In this document: in pieces, positions 17,991 to 28,615 of the stretch
Layout: the number at the start of each line of letters is the position of its first letter
Position numbering within the stretch: the first letter of the stretch is position 1
Assembly (NCBI RefSeq): GCF_020921035.1
Contig: NC_063157.1
Coordinates: forward strand, 14,829,777 to 14,893,776
From: Rhodamnia argentea
Taxonomy: Eukaryota; Streptophyta; Magnoliopsida; Myrtales; Myrtaceae
Direction: 5' to 3'
DNA: 64,000 nt
Program-made: the position numbers and the translations under genes
Notes under the pieces: generated by a model
Seen by the model: only the letters and a program-made list of their open reading frames with translations
Told to the model about the DNA's origin: nothing
Database searches by the model: none

Positions 17991-20245
17991 TCAAAAAATT
18001 CCGAAAAAAACGCTCAAGTGCTCTCATTTTCTAATAAAAAAAAGAACATAAAGTGCACTTTATTTCAAATAAAGGTCTCAAATCCCTTTTTTATTTGAAA
18101 AAAAAACCTAAATAAAGATATTTTCGTCTTTTTATTTTTTTAAATTTTTTTCCATTTTCCTTTCTTTTTTCTCTTTTTCTTTTCCTTTTCTTTTTTTTTT
18201 CTCCTTTAGTCATTGTAGGTGGTAGGAGTATCAATGGTTAGGTTCGGTTCGGTTTTTAAGAAAATCGAACGGAATTGAACTATTAGGATACACACAAGAA
18301 TTGGACCAAATCTCAGGCTGAATCGAAGGTTAACCGAAACAAAAATCCTGTTCGGTTCGGTTTTCGGTTTTTCCTTCCTCTGTATCTCACATTCTGTAGA
18401 GCTCGAGTCCTCGGCTCTTCCTCCGATTTTTTTCCTTCTCTTTTCTCTGTTTCCCAGTCTCATTTCCCTCTCATGACTTTCTTTTGGTTTTGATCTCTTG
18501 CCCACCCACAATCTCACAGAGAAAATTCCATTTCTTCAATTTTTTTTTTCTCCGGATCTCTCTGTCTTTCTCTCAATCTTGGTTCGAAGACAACCCAGCA
18601 ATGATAGACAAACGGATGGTTCCGAACCGAACCGATTCAAAATTCGAATCCACACAACCGAGAATCCCGTGAATCACCCCTGAAATCAAGCCCTAGGGCT
18701 CGGTTTTCACGTCCTCGAACCGCTTACTGCGGCCACCGTCCGAGGGATTAGGGAAAGAAATCCATCCCTCAACAATCGATTTCGGAGCAAATAGAGAAAG
18801 AGGGAGGCGAGCGTGACGAACTAAGGTAGTGAGACAGCTCTTGGATTTCTACGTGACGAAGAAGAGAGAAAGAGAAAACAGAGAAAGGATGGATATTTCC
18901 AGAAGAAGAGGGAGATTGTGTAATGTAAAACTAAAAGGAATAATGGTCTCTCTTTTTTTTTTTTTTTTTGGTTCGGTTAATTTTTTAGTTTGAACCGAAC
19001 TTATCTGAAATAAATCGGACTGAAAAAATAACGATTATTTTCCCATTAAGCGAATCAAAAACTGAATCGAATCGAAATGCATCCCTCGGTAGGGATATTT
19101 TTGTCTTTATATATATTTTTTAATCTTTTCCCATTTTCCTTTCCTTTTTCTCCTTGTTTTTCTTTTCTTTTGCTGTCCTTTTCCATTTTCCTTTTCCCTT
19201 TTTTCCCCTTCCTCCATTGCGGGTCGTCCCCGTCTTCTTCTTCTTCCTCCTCCTCCAATTCTTATTCTGAGCTGAGAATCTATGGAGTCCGCCATCTCTC
19301 TCTCTACGCTCTCTCCTCCTCCTTCTCCTTCCTCCTCTTCCTCCACCAACCTCGGCTCCTCCTCTCTCGGCAAGTCTACGTCAACAACAAGCGGGTCGCC
19401 TGCGACGTCACCATCAACGACAACTTCACCGAGGGCTTCGCCTGCAACGGCCTCCGCAACTCCTGCGCTTTTACGTCACCTTCCGATCCACCCCCTTCTA
19501 CGCCTCCCTCGTCTCTATCTCCTACCTCCTCAACTCCCAGCCAACCACAACCTCCACGATAAGAATAAGAAAGCCCTCCAGTTCATCGAGGATGTCACGG
19601 CCGCAGATGAGGTCCGGAGGAGGGTTGTCGAGACCCTCTGTTGGAATGCTTGCATCGAGTACGTGTGCCGCCAAGGCCTCAATGGCCAAACCAATCGCGA
19701 GTTGTTCAAGAAGACCATGCCCGTGATCACCTATGCGGGCAAGAAGTCTCCGATCCTCTGCTCTCACCCCATTTCGGAGTTCCTCACCAAGTACAGAACA
19801 TGGGGGTTTTCTTCCCGGTTCTTGATTTTTCCAGTAGGCATGGGCCGCTTTTTCGGGTCAAATGGGCAAAAAATGGGTGGTTCTTGCTTCTTGTCAAACA
19901 TTTGCCGGGTCTTTGCTAAGTTGGGTCCATTCTTGATTTGGTACAGCTCATGGACGTCCGGAGGAGAGAGCAGGCTGATGCCCACCATTAAAGAGAAGAT
20001 GAGGCCGGCGATGGGTGGGAGAGGGAAGAGAAAAAAGAAAAAGAATAGGAAAACAGAAAAGAAAAGGAAAACAGAAAAATAAAAAGGAGAACAAATTTTA
20101 AAAAAAAAAAGATAAAAATATTCTACGATCAATGCCCTTTTGAGAAACAAAGAGGTCACTTCAAACTTTTATTTGAAACAATGTCTATTTCGGGCTTTTT
20201 TTGAGAAATTGAGAACACTTGGGGCCCTTTCTTGAAATTTTTCCT
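17990..20245. mobile_element. Pack-MULE-like element with imperfect terminal inverted repeats
   Basis: The segment at about 17990-18130 ('aaaaaattccgaaaaaaacg', 'aagtgctctcattttct', 'tttcaaataaa', 'aaagatattttcgtc') pairs with the reverse complement of about 20100-20245 ('gaaaaatttcaagaaagggc', 'aagtgttctcaatttctc', 'tttcaaataaa', 'agaatatttttatc'). This style of end is common in Mutator-like elements. The 2.2-kb interior has no transposase. It holds GC-richer, partly protein-like sequence (19282-19800) and CT-rich tracts. The paralogous region at 36330-36370 reads through the equivalent position without the insert. Flanks 'gatatattta' and 'tatatctat' could be a decayed target duplication. 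Confidence 0.55.
19282..19800 (+). pseudogene. Unrecognised captured coding fragment inside the Pack-MULE
   Basis: In alternating frames this stretch reads protein-like segments: VYVNNKRVACDVTINDNF with FACNGLRNSCAF, then YVTFRSTPFYASLVSISYLL after a frame change, then KKALQFIEDVTAADEVRRR followed by WNACIEYVCRQGLNGQTN and KKTMPVITYAGKKSPILC. Base composition is GC-rich and codon-like, unlike the flanks. The first ~30 codons (MESAISLSTLSPPPSPSSS) are low-complexity. I do not recognise the parent gene. It looks like exons of a host gene picked up by the element and decayed by at least one frameshift. Confidence 0.4.
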
Positions 20246-20249
20246 ATAT

Positions 20250-21040
20250 CTATCTATGCTTTTCCCCAAATCTCCCTAAAATGATAAAGAAAAAAAATGA
20301 ATCACTACCCTCGCTAATTTTTCTCCGATGAAGGGATAATGTGACATTTGTGAAAATTCATTTTTCAGAAAATGATAATACTTTTCGATATTTGGTTGAG
20401 ACTTGAATATAAATTGAAAAATATTTTTTGTGGTTTGGAAAGGAAAATCTAATTTGACTTTTTCCTTCTCATTTGGTTGAAAATTGCTGATGTAGACACT
20501 GGCCGTCCTACGTTATAGGGCCGACATTGGGGTGAACAATTTTGTGTAATTTATTAAAAAAAGTTAATTTAATGCATAATTAGTCTGTTTTATTTTTATT
20601 TTTTTATTCTTTTTCCTTCTTCCTCAACCGCAATCCCCCGGCGGCGGCCACATGCGAGGCTGCGGCTCGCGGACCTCTAGCAAAGCTCACTTTTGCCGAC
20701 AACCGGCCAAGAAAGAAGGAAAAAAAAGAGAAAAAAAAAGAAAGTTAATAAAAATAATAAAAATAATTATAAAGAAAAAGAATGTGAAGGAGCGAGAGAA
20801 AAAAGATGAGAAAAAAATGACTTTCTATTTTTTGAAAAGAGGAAATCATTTTCCCATTTTTGAAGGTATTTTTTCATTGGTGGAAAATGTTTCATTGACA
20901 AGTCTATTTTCTGTGAACCCTAATGCCAAAAAATCTGAAAACAAATTTGGTCCACGTTATTTTCCGTTAAACAAACAGAATCTCTATTTGTTTTGCGGAA
21001 AACAACTTTCAGAATTTTTTTTTTCTAATTTTTTGGAAAT
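20250..21040. other. AT-rich spacer with foldback remnants
   Basis: Contains 'gctgatgtagacactggccg', a phrase shared with MITE interiors elsewhere in the window, and poly-A/T runs. No gene is seen; the Lys-rich frame at 20652-21044 is low complexity. Confidence 0.4.
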
Positions 21041-21044
21041 CTAA

Positions 21045-22237
21045 TTATTTGATCATCAAGTAATCCCCGAGGGCGGCGTAGTTGCCCCTCGGTGCCTCGA
21101 GCGAGGTTAGCGGATACGTGCCTTGGGCTTGGACCAATGCCACAAGCGCCTCAGCCTCTCTCTTCTTGGCGTACAACTCCGCGTCGGCGAGCTGCTGCCT
21201 CGCGTAGAAGTCGGCTTCGGCGGTCGCCTTACGGGCCTCCTTCTCCTTCTCGTACAGGACCGCCTCCACGGCTTTACGCTTCCCATAGAGCTCCCAGTTC
21301 GCTTCTTTTACCAGAGAGAGTTCAATCATAACCAAAATTTCCATTCACTCGGTGAAGATAGAGCAGCGGGGTTTACCTTGGTTTCGTATTCTACACTAGC
21401 TTGGCTCAGAAACTCAGCCTTGAGCTTCTCCGTCCGCGTCGGGGCATTCATCCTCTCGACCTCCTTCTGCAGCACGGCCTGCCTCGGTACCACCGACTTG
21501 GCAGCTCGGCCTCCTTCGTCCGGCCCGCCTTCTTCTTGGCTAGCTCCGCGTTGGCCTCCGCCACCTTGGCCTCTCTTTCATTCTCGTAGACCTTCACTTG
21601 CGTCCTCACCTTGATCTCCTCCTTCTGCCCCTCCCCCCGTGTCTGCGTCACGATGATCTTCGTCTCCACATCAATCTTCGCCGCGTTTTGCAGCATCTGC
21701 CCTTCCCTAAGCTTGGCCCCGACCTCGCCCTTCATCCTAGCCTCCGACACGTCCACCTTGGCCCGGTTAGCCGCCTCCATCTGCGTCTTCTGGCCCGGGT
21801 AAGAGAAGTACTCGTGCCCCGGGACATCCACCGGTTGCTTCACGTTTGCATTGTAGATCAGCAGTGAGCCAAACCGGTTAAGCTCGAGCTGGACCTTCTC
21901 GAACACCTCCTGCTTGAACTCCTTGGTGCCCCGGAACACCTCCTCCATGGTCATCGAGGCCGCGAGGACGCGGGTCTCCCCCTCGATGATCCCACGGACG
22001 AGCTCCTTGACGTGGTTAGACGGCTTGTCGTGCGGGGAGATGAGCTTGGCATACTTGAGGAGGGCGACGTCGTTGTCGACCCGGGGGCCGATGGTGAACA
22101 CCGCGGGGAGGACGAAGGGGAGCTTCTCGGTGCTCATGGCCTGGACCTCAAAGGTGTAGTTCACCGGGGACACGTCAAAGATGATGTCGGAGATGCCGAC
22201 GCCAGTGATCACCAAGTACTCCGAGGCGCTTGTGAGG
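21045..22237 (-). pseudogene. Flotillin-like pseudogene (copy A of the tandem duplication)
   Basis: Close paralogue of the intact flotillin gene at 54810-56351, same strand. It keeps the intron (about 21313-21373), so it arose by DNA duplication, not retroposition. Lesions: the MYRVA start is lost (the equivalent bases read agattaagcctca); a 45-base in-frame deletion removes most of [16 protein letters not shown] after GVGISDI; a further deletion near 21500 shifts the frame after [11 protein letters not shown]; the intron acceptor AG is changed (ctctctg before GTAAAAGAAGC); and the C terminus stops at DYLMIK, about 75 residues short. The 5' flank still resembles the intact copy, including a 'tatataaaccc' TATA-like site near 22296. 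The flank is interrupted at 22378 by the Mutator-like element. Confidence 0.9.
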
Positions 22238-22369
22238 CTTAATCTTAGGTCGTGTGAAGTGGTTGCCTTGCGGTTGCGGGTTGTGGATTAGGGTTTATAT
22301 AGAACATGTTCACTCCCACTTTGTTGATCCCCAGTAGAAAATGGAATATCGGTTGACCTTGGCATCGGA

Positions 22370-22378
22370 TTCCTCATC
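22370..22378. repeat. Left 9-bp target site duplication of the Mutator-like element
   Basis: TTCCTCATC immediately precedes the GGG terminus. It is identical to 33492-33500. Confidence 0.92.
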
Positions 22379-22500
22379 GGGCTTTTTTTCAAATTGCATA
22401 CAAAAAAAAATTTATTTACCAAATAAGGGGAAAAAAAAGGAATTTACCGTTTAGGGGTCCGCTCGGGAGTCTTACTCCCGAGCGGACCCGCTCGACGGTC
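22379..22500 (+). repeat. Left terminal inverted repeat of the Mutator-like element
   Basis: Pairs with 33405-33491 on the opposite strand. Shared blocks include gggctttttttcaaattgca and accgtttaggggtccgctcg. Beyond about 90 bp the arms keep only the theme of 'gccgagcgg' words. Confidence 0.85.
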
Positions 22501-22980
22501 CCTCTGCCGAGCGGGTATCCCGCTCGGTGTCCTTAGTGCCAAGCAAGACAGCAAGCACGCAGAGAGCAAAACTGCTCTCTCTGCACGTTTTTTTTTTTTT
22601 TTCGCACGCTTTAGTGCGAGCAGAAATTCTGCTCTCGCACTAAAGCGTGCGATCTGCAGAGTCTGCACTACGCTCTCTCTCTCTCCACTAAAGCGTGCAG
22701 AGCACTTGGAGAGAGAGAGAGAGAGAGAGCAGAGTGCAGAGCACTTGGAGAGAGAGAGAGAGAGAGAGCAGAGTTCTGCTCTCTCTCTCTCCACGATCGG
22801 TCTTGCTCGGCACTCACGGTGCCAGAGCAAGAAAAAGGGCATGCAGAGAGAGCGGACTTCTCTCTCTGCATGCCGGCCCCTCTGACGCCGGCGCCTTTAA
22901 TCGGGCGCTAGCAGATGACGTGACCTTTCACGAGTGCTACAGAGCCTTCGGCTACGCTTTAAGCAAAGCCGAAGGCTCTC
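22440..22980. repeat. Cluster of strong hairpins in the left arm
   Basis: A run of near-perfect inverted repeats. 22603-22651 has an 18-bp stem (cgcacgctttagtgcgag and its complement) extended by cagaa/ttctg. 22839-22873 has a 14-bp stem (gcatgcagagagag). 22941-22979 has a 13-bp stem (agagccttcggct). There is also 'cgctcgggagt..actcccgagcg' near 22458-22487, and two copies of a gagcacttggagagagag unit at about 22697-22770. No coding role is apparent. Confidence 0.75.
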
Positions 22981-23810
22981 CGTTGATAAGCTCATCCACA
23001 GAAGCTTCATTCTCTGCATTTCGCTCCTCCAAGGAAGTTCATCGCTCCTTTGCATTTTTGCGTTTCGCCTCTCAGAAACTCATCTCTTTCTACAAATCGC
23101 CTCCTCTCAGAAGCTCATCTCTCCTCTGCATTTCGCCTCTCCACAAAAGCTCAACTTTCCACTACATTTCACCTCTCCACAAAACCTCATCCCTCTTTTG
23201 CTGAAGCCTCCTTCACGGAATCTACGATTTTAAGTGATCTGGATATTAAGTGAACAGAGTGTGGAGTCCGCCGGGAGCCCTCCCCTCGCTTTGATTAACT
23301 TCGGCGAGATTTGTTCTTAATATCCCGATCAAGTTTTAATCGGATTCTCTAAGACGTCATTTCTTGTTTTCTTCTATATAGCTCACGAAGATTTTCTCAT
23401 ATCCCCCTCTCCTCGGGTGCCTTTATTGATATTAGGGTTTTATTTTATTGCAAATATTTTTGTCATGTTTAAATTAAATTGGGACTTTTTTATTTTTGCG
23501 GGAAGTGAGAGAAAGGCAAAGCCGACCTTCTTACTAGTTTGAGGTAAACCTTGTTATAGTTATTTTTTGCAGTTTCGTAAGTATTGTTTTATTTATTTAA
23601 TTATTATTTGTAGACTGAATAGTTGTAATGTTTACGATTTGTGGTAAATAAAAAAAATGACCATAATCTCATAAGAACAAATTTTGAGGACTCATTTTTG
23701 CAACTACGTCCACATATTTATTTTGACGATTTTCAAATTTTAAAAAAGAAAATTAGGAGTGTGAAATGATTTTTTGGACAGATTACATAGTTAGAGATTG
23801 GCTTCTTTTT

Positions 23811-23935
23811 GGGGCTTTTTTCAAGATTGCATAAAAAAAAATTTTTATTTACCAAATAAGGGGAAAAAAAACTTAATTACCTTTTAGGGGTATGCTCGGT
23901 AGTCTAGGTGCCGATCCGAAAATTTTTTTTTCGGA
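23811..23935 (+). repeat. Second, internal copy of the element's terminus
   Basis: 'ggggcttttttcaagattgc' and 'tttatttaccaaataagggg', then 'ccttttaggggtatgctcgg', repeat the left terminus in the same orientation 1.43 kb inside the element. What follows (GC-rich spacer, then the ~127-bp array) is collinear with the right arm. The true partner of the right terminus may once have been here. Confidence 0.75.
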
Positions 23936-24109
23936 CCGAGAAGCGGGGGCGGGGTTTGACCCGGCTTGAAAAATATTTTTTTAATAATTTCAAAATTCGG
24001 ATAATAGAAAATTACAAAATACAAAATGGATTAAAAATAAAGAAAAATCATAAAGACTTTCAAAAAAATGAAGGAAAAAAATATTAAGAAATTTGAGAAA
24101 ATGGGAAAA

Positions 24110-25490
24110 TAGCCACAATGAAGTGGCCATAGATTATTTTGGCCGGTGATTTAAAAAAATGACGATTTTGCCTTTCTGGCAAATTGTCTCCCAAAAAATT
24201 CAAAAAAAATCTCAAAAATTAGGAAATGGCCACAATCAACTTGCCATGGACGATTGACGGCATTTTGGCCGAGGAATTTTGAAAAATGACGATTTTGCCC
24301 TTCCGGCAAATTGTCTCCCAAAAAATTCAAAAAAAATCTCAAAAATTAGGAAATGACCACAATCAACTGGCCATGGACGATTGACGGCATTTTGGCCGAG
24401 GAATTTTGAAAAATGACGATTTTGCCCTTCCGGCAAATTGTCTCCCAAAAAATTCAAAAAAAATCTCAAAAAATTAGGAAATGGCCACAATCAAGTGGCC
24501 ATGGACGATTGACGGCATTTTGGCCGACGAATTTTGAAAAATGACGATTTTGCCCTTCCGGCAAATTGTCTCCCAAAAAAATTCAAAAAAATCTCAAAAA
24601 TTAGGAAATGGCCACAATCAATTGCCATGGACGATTGACGGCATTTTCGCCGAGGAATTTTGAAAAATGACGATTTTGCCCCTTCGGCAAATTGTCTCCC
24701 AAAAAATTCAAAAAAAATCTCAAAAATTAGGAAATAGCCACAATCAAGCGGCCATGTACGATTGACGGCATTTTGGCCGAGGAATTTTGAAAAATGACGA
24801 TTTTGCCCTTCTGGCAAATTGTCTCCCAAAAAATTCAAAAAAAATCTCAAAAATTAGGAAATGGCCACAATCAACTTGCCATGGACGATTGACGGCCTTT
24901 TGGCTGAGGAATTTTGAAAAATGACGATTTTGCCCTTCCGGCAAATTGTCTCCCAAAAAATTCAAAAAAAATCTCAAAAATTAGGAAATGACCACAATCA
25001 AGCGGCTATGGACGATTGACGGCATTTTGGCCGACGAATTTTGAAAAATGACGATTTTGCCCTTCTGGCAAATTGTCTCCCAAAAAATTCAAAAATAATC
25101 TAAAAAATTAGGAAATGGCCACAATCAATCGGCCATGGACGATTGACGGCATTTTGGCCGACGAATTTTGAAAAATGACGATTTTTGCCTTCTGGCAAAT
25201 TGTCTCCCAAAAAATTCAAGAATAATCTCAAAAATTAGGAAATGGCCACAATCAAGCGGCCATGGACGATTGACGGCATTTTGGCCGACGAATTTTGAAA
25301 AATGACGATTTTGCCCTTCTGGCAAATTGTCTCCCAAAAAATTCAAAAAAAATCTCAAAAATTAGGAAATGGCCACAATCAACTGGCCATGGACGATTGA
25401 TGGCATTTTGGCCGATGAATTTTGAAAAATGACGTTTTTGCCCTTCTGGCAAATTGTCTCCCAAAATGACGATTTCGCCCTTCTAGCAAC
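24110..25490 (-). repeat. Left-arm tandem array, about 11 copies of a ~127-bp unit
   Basis: The landmark 'gacgattttgcccttc' recurs near 24161, 24288, 24415, 24543, 24669, 24796, 24923, 25050, 25178, 25304 and 25431 (period 126-128). On the minus strand it reads as open frames containing GDNLPEGQNRHFSKF. That is a by-product of a period near a multiple of three, not a protein family. The same unit, inverted, forms 31140-33220. Confidence 0.92.
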
Positions 25491-25626
25491 TAGCCCTTAG
25501 GCCTATACTAAGACATTTATTTCATTTGATATATTGATAGTGGGTATGTTAATTTGATAACGTATATGGGACAATATTTAGGAAATTGTAGTTTAGAAAT
25601 AATTTCTAATTTATTTAAATCTCGGA

Positions 25627-28256
25627 ATGTTGTCTACATCTTTTGCGATTGTGCACTGGGGAGGCACAATAGTACGAACTGAATATGGAATTGATTACGA
25701 AGGCGGACAATCTACCATGTTCGGGATGGCAAATATATCGACATTTGATGAGTTACGTGTGTCGATTGAGAGCGCTTTGAATATAACAGGAAACCAGTAT
25801 ATTCAAACGGTGGTGTATAGATATCCGTATGTAACACGCAATTGTGTTACATATGACATTACGGAGGTGCATGATGATGCCACATTCACGATGATTCAGC
25901 AATTTGCACTTCAGTTTGGTGGTACGGGGTTCTTGCGGTTCTATGCAAGCGTAGCAGAACATCAATTGAGAGATGATTTCGCGGAGGAAGCTTCGAATGT
26001 TGGTGAAGATGATGATGGTCTGCATAATCGGTGCGTGCGGGCCGATGATAATGCCGATAATGCTGCTGATGATGATGATGATGATAATGCGATAATCTTT
26101 GCTGCGATAATGATATAATGCTTGATAATCTTTTGATGATGATAATAATGCGATAATCTTTGCTGCTAGCTGGTGATGATGATGATGGTGATGAAGAAGA
26201 TGATCCTTGGATGGACTCCGATGACAATGACGAAGAAGATGTCGGATGTGAGAATATGGAGGCTTACTATAATACGCGATGCAACAATCCCATTTTGCCG
26301 TTGGTACATCCACCGCCTTATTCAAAGATCGACTTTGACATGATGCAAGACGACACAAGAGCCAAGCCGGGCCGTATGCTATTTGATCCATCAAAAGAAT
26401 TTGATGTTGGCATGTTGTTTCCATCACGGGACGCGGTGCGGTTGGCTGCGAAAGAGTACTCCCTTAGGAGAAATCAAAATTTTCGCAGTTATTTGACAAA
26501 GAAAGACGAATATGTGATAAGGTGTGGCAATTCAAATGGACCGTGTGGTTGGAGGCTCCGCGCGATTGCTAAATCGGGTGGCATGTTTTGGAAAATAAGT
26601 AAATATAATGGGCCACATACATGCAGTTCTCCGCAAATGTCACGGGATCATCGGCACCTTGACCAAAAGTACCTCTGCAGCCAAATAGAAGCAATGGTCG
26701 TTGCCCAACCAGATATCAAAATCAAGCCACTGATGGCGGAGATTCAAGATAAGCTGCAATTCGAACCTACTTACCGTAAACCTGGAAGGCCAAACAAATG
26801 GCAATCGCCGGACAATTTGGAGATTGGGATGAATCATACAGTAGGTTGAGACGTGGATGATCGAAATGAAGAGTCGGAATCCAGGTTCACATTTTGTGAT
26901 CGATGATCATATCAACCTAGATCAGGGCTGCACGGTTTTGAACCGGATGTTTTGGACTTTCAAGCGGACGATTGAAGGCTTCACAAGTTGTCGTCCTGTG
27001 ATTTTTGTTGATGGTACATTTTTGTACGAAAAATACGAAGGAACCCTCCTTTGTGCGGCCTCCCTTGATGGAAATAATCATATTTTCCCGCTGGCATTTC
27101 CTGTAGTCCATCGGGAAAATGTTGATAATTGGACTTGGTTTATGAATACATTGCGGAGATATGTCACTAGGAGAGATAATATTTGTGTAATATCAGACAG
27201 ACATATCGGTATTCAACGAGCAATGGAGACAGCACGGTGGCGTCCTCCACATGCCCACCATAGATATTGCATTTGGCACATTGCCAGCAACTACAACAAA
27301 CATTTCAAAAATGCCGAAGGGAAAAAACTTATTCGGACGGCGAGTAAATTCTCGAATTTGTAAATTTTAAGAAAATACGTATGGAAAAATTTGAGTACAA
27401 AGTACTAATTAATGTTGTCTTGTACAGCTTACGCGAACCAACGACGAAAGTTCGACCAATTCATGAGCCAAATTAGGGAGTTTGATCCGGCCACAGCTGC
27501 ATGGTGCGATCGGATTCCAAGAGAAAAATGGACAAAGGCTTATGATGAAGGGAGGAGATATGGATCGATGACGACAAATTTAGTCGAATCGGTCAACGGG
27601 ATCTTGAAGGGTTTCCGTGGTCTACCAATAGCAGCCATGGTCGACAAGATATTCTATCGGTTGGTGCACTATTTTGATACGAGAAGAACAATGTATAGGA
27701 TGCAGAAAGACAACCGGTGGAAATATACGGAATTTACCGGTGTCACGCTCCGGAAGAACAGTCAAAAAGCAAATAGGCATGTCGTCACGTGTTTCGACTA
27801 CGATAGAGGCGTTTTCGAAGTGACAACTGGACGTGACGGATCCGGAGGTTCAGGGGGCCACAAACACATAGTGCGCCTACACTTGAGAACGTGCACATGT
27901 GGGAAATTTGAAAGATTGAAAATCCCATGTTCACACGTCATGGCAGCATGTCAAGCGTATGGCATTGATTACGAACCATACGTAGATGAATTCTATACTT
28001 TAGAGAAAACCCTTCGGTGCTATCGGTATATGTTTAATCCGTTGGGGCATCTTCATTACGAGCTTGAACCTGAAGAAGCGCCATTAGTGCCGGACCAGTC
28101 GTATTCGGAAGAAAGGAAGGCCCCGTACATCACGGATCCGGAATGAGATGGACTGGAGAAGCGCGAGCGATAGCTCTTCGCGAAATCATTGCACACACTG
28201 CGGAAAATTAGGGCACAATAGGAAAACTTGTGCACATAGATCGGCCGGAGAGTAGA
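25627..28256 (+). pseudogene. MURA-like Mutator transposase (MULE domain, SWIM, zinc knuckle), with frame breaks
   Basis: DDE transposase that excises and inserts the element. In order: a PB1-like N-terminal region (VHWGGTIVRTEYG at 25650 to GFLRFYASVAEH), an acidic Asp-rich linker with imperfect repeats (26040-26215), the MuDR DNA-binding region (FPSRDAVRLAAKEYSLRRNQ; CGNSNGPCGWRLRA; GPHTCSS), the MULE catalytic domain with first Asp in FVDGTF, second in VISDRH and Glu in NLVESVNG, a SWIM finger (CTCGKFERLKIPCSHV) and a CCHC knuckle (CTHCGKLGHNRKTC near 28190). One 84-bp intron at 27344-27427 has GT-AG ends. One-base breaks lie near 26780 (after YRK), near 26853 and near 28090 (before the KKGRP motif). 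The first two look like one missing base in a short homopolymer. It is either a lightly damaged gene or an intact one with sequence errors. Confidence 0.88.
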
Positions 28257-28615
28257 TCATACTTGCTCGATCCTTATGTATTTCGTTCCTATGCGTTGTA
28301 ATGATGATCGTATTTCTATGTTATACAATCTCTTTGTCTTCTGAAGTCATCAAATGAATATCTTCATATGGGAAAAAAATTGTATCATGAAATAATTTCT
28401 ATGTTATAAAATAATTTCTATCGTTGTGTCGATCCTGGGAAATCAACGAATAACGGATGTTGGCGCGTAAAAAAGACATGGGGCGTGACAAGTATCATGA
28501 ATTTTTGTAATGTTATAATATCACAATTGCACGATATTTATTCGGTTTATGTGTTCCATGTTATATATACATATGGGAATTTGTTGTAATGTTATAATAT
28601 CATAATTGTGTAGAT
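28257..28615. other. Spacer between transposase and PMD genes
   Basis: AT-rich. Contains two copies of 'gtaatgttataatatca' (about 28507 and 28585). Should hold the transposase 3' end and the PMD promoter; no clear signal is seen. Confidence 0.5.

Noticed and set aside
19055..19373. Lys/Glu-rich minus-strand frames
   Set aside because: Translation of CT-rich microsatellite-like sequence.
24151..25464. Repeated 60-119-residue frames containing GDNLPEGQNRHFSKF
   Set aside because: Produced by a tandem array of ~127 bp that stays open by chance; the inverted array gives similar frames. Not a protein family.
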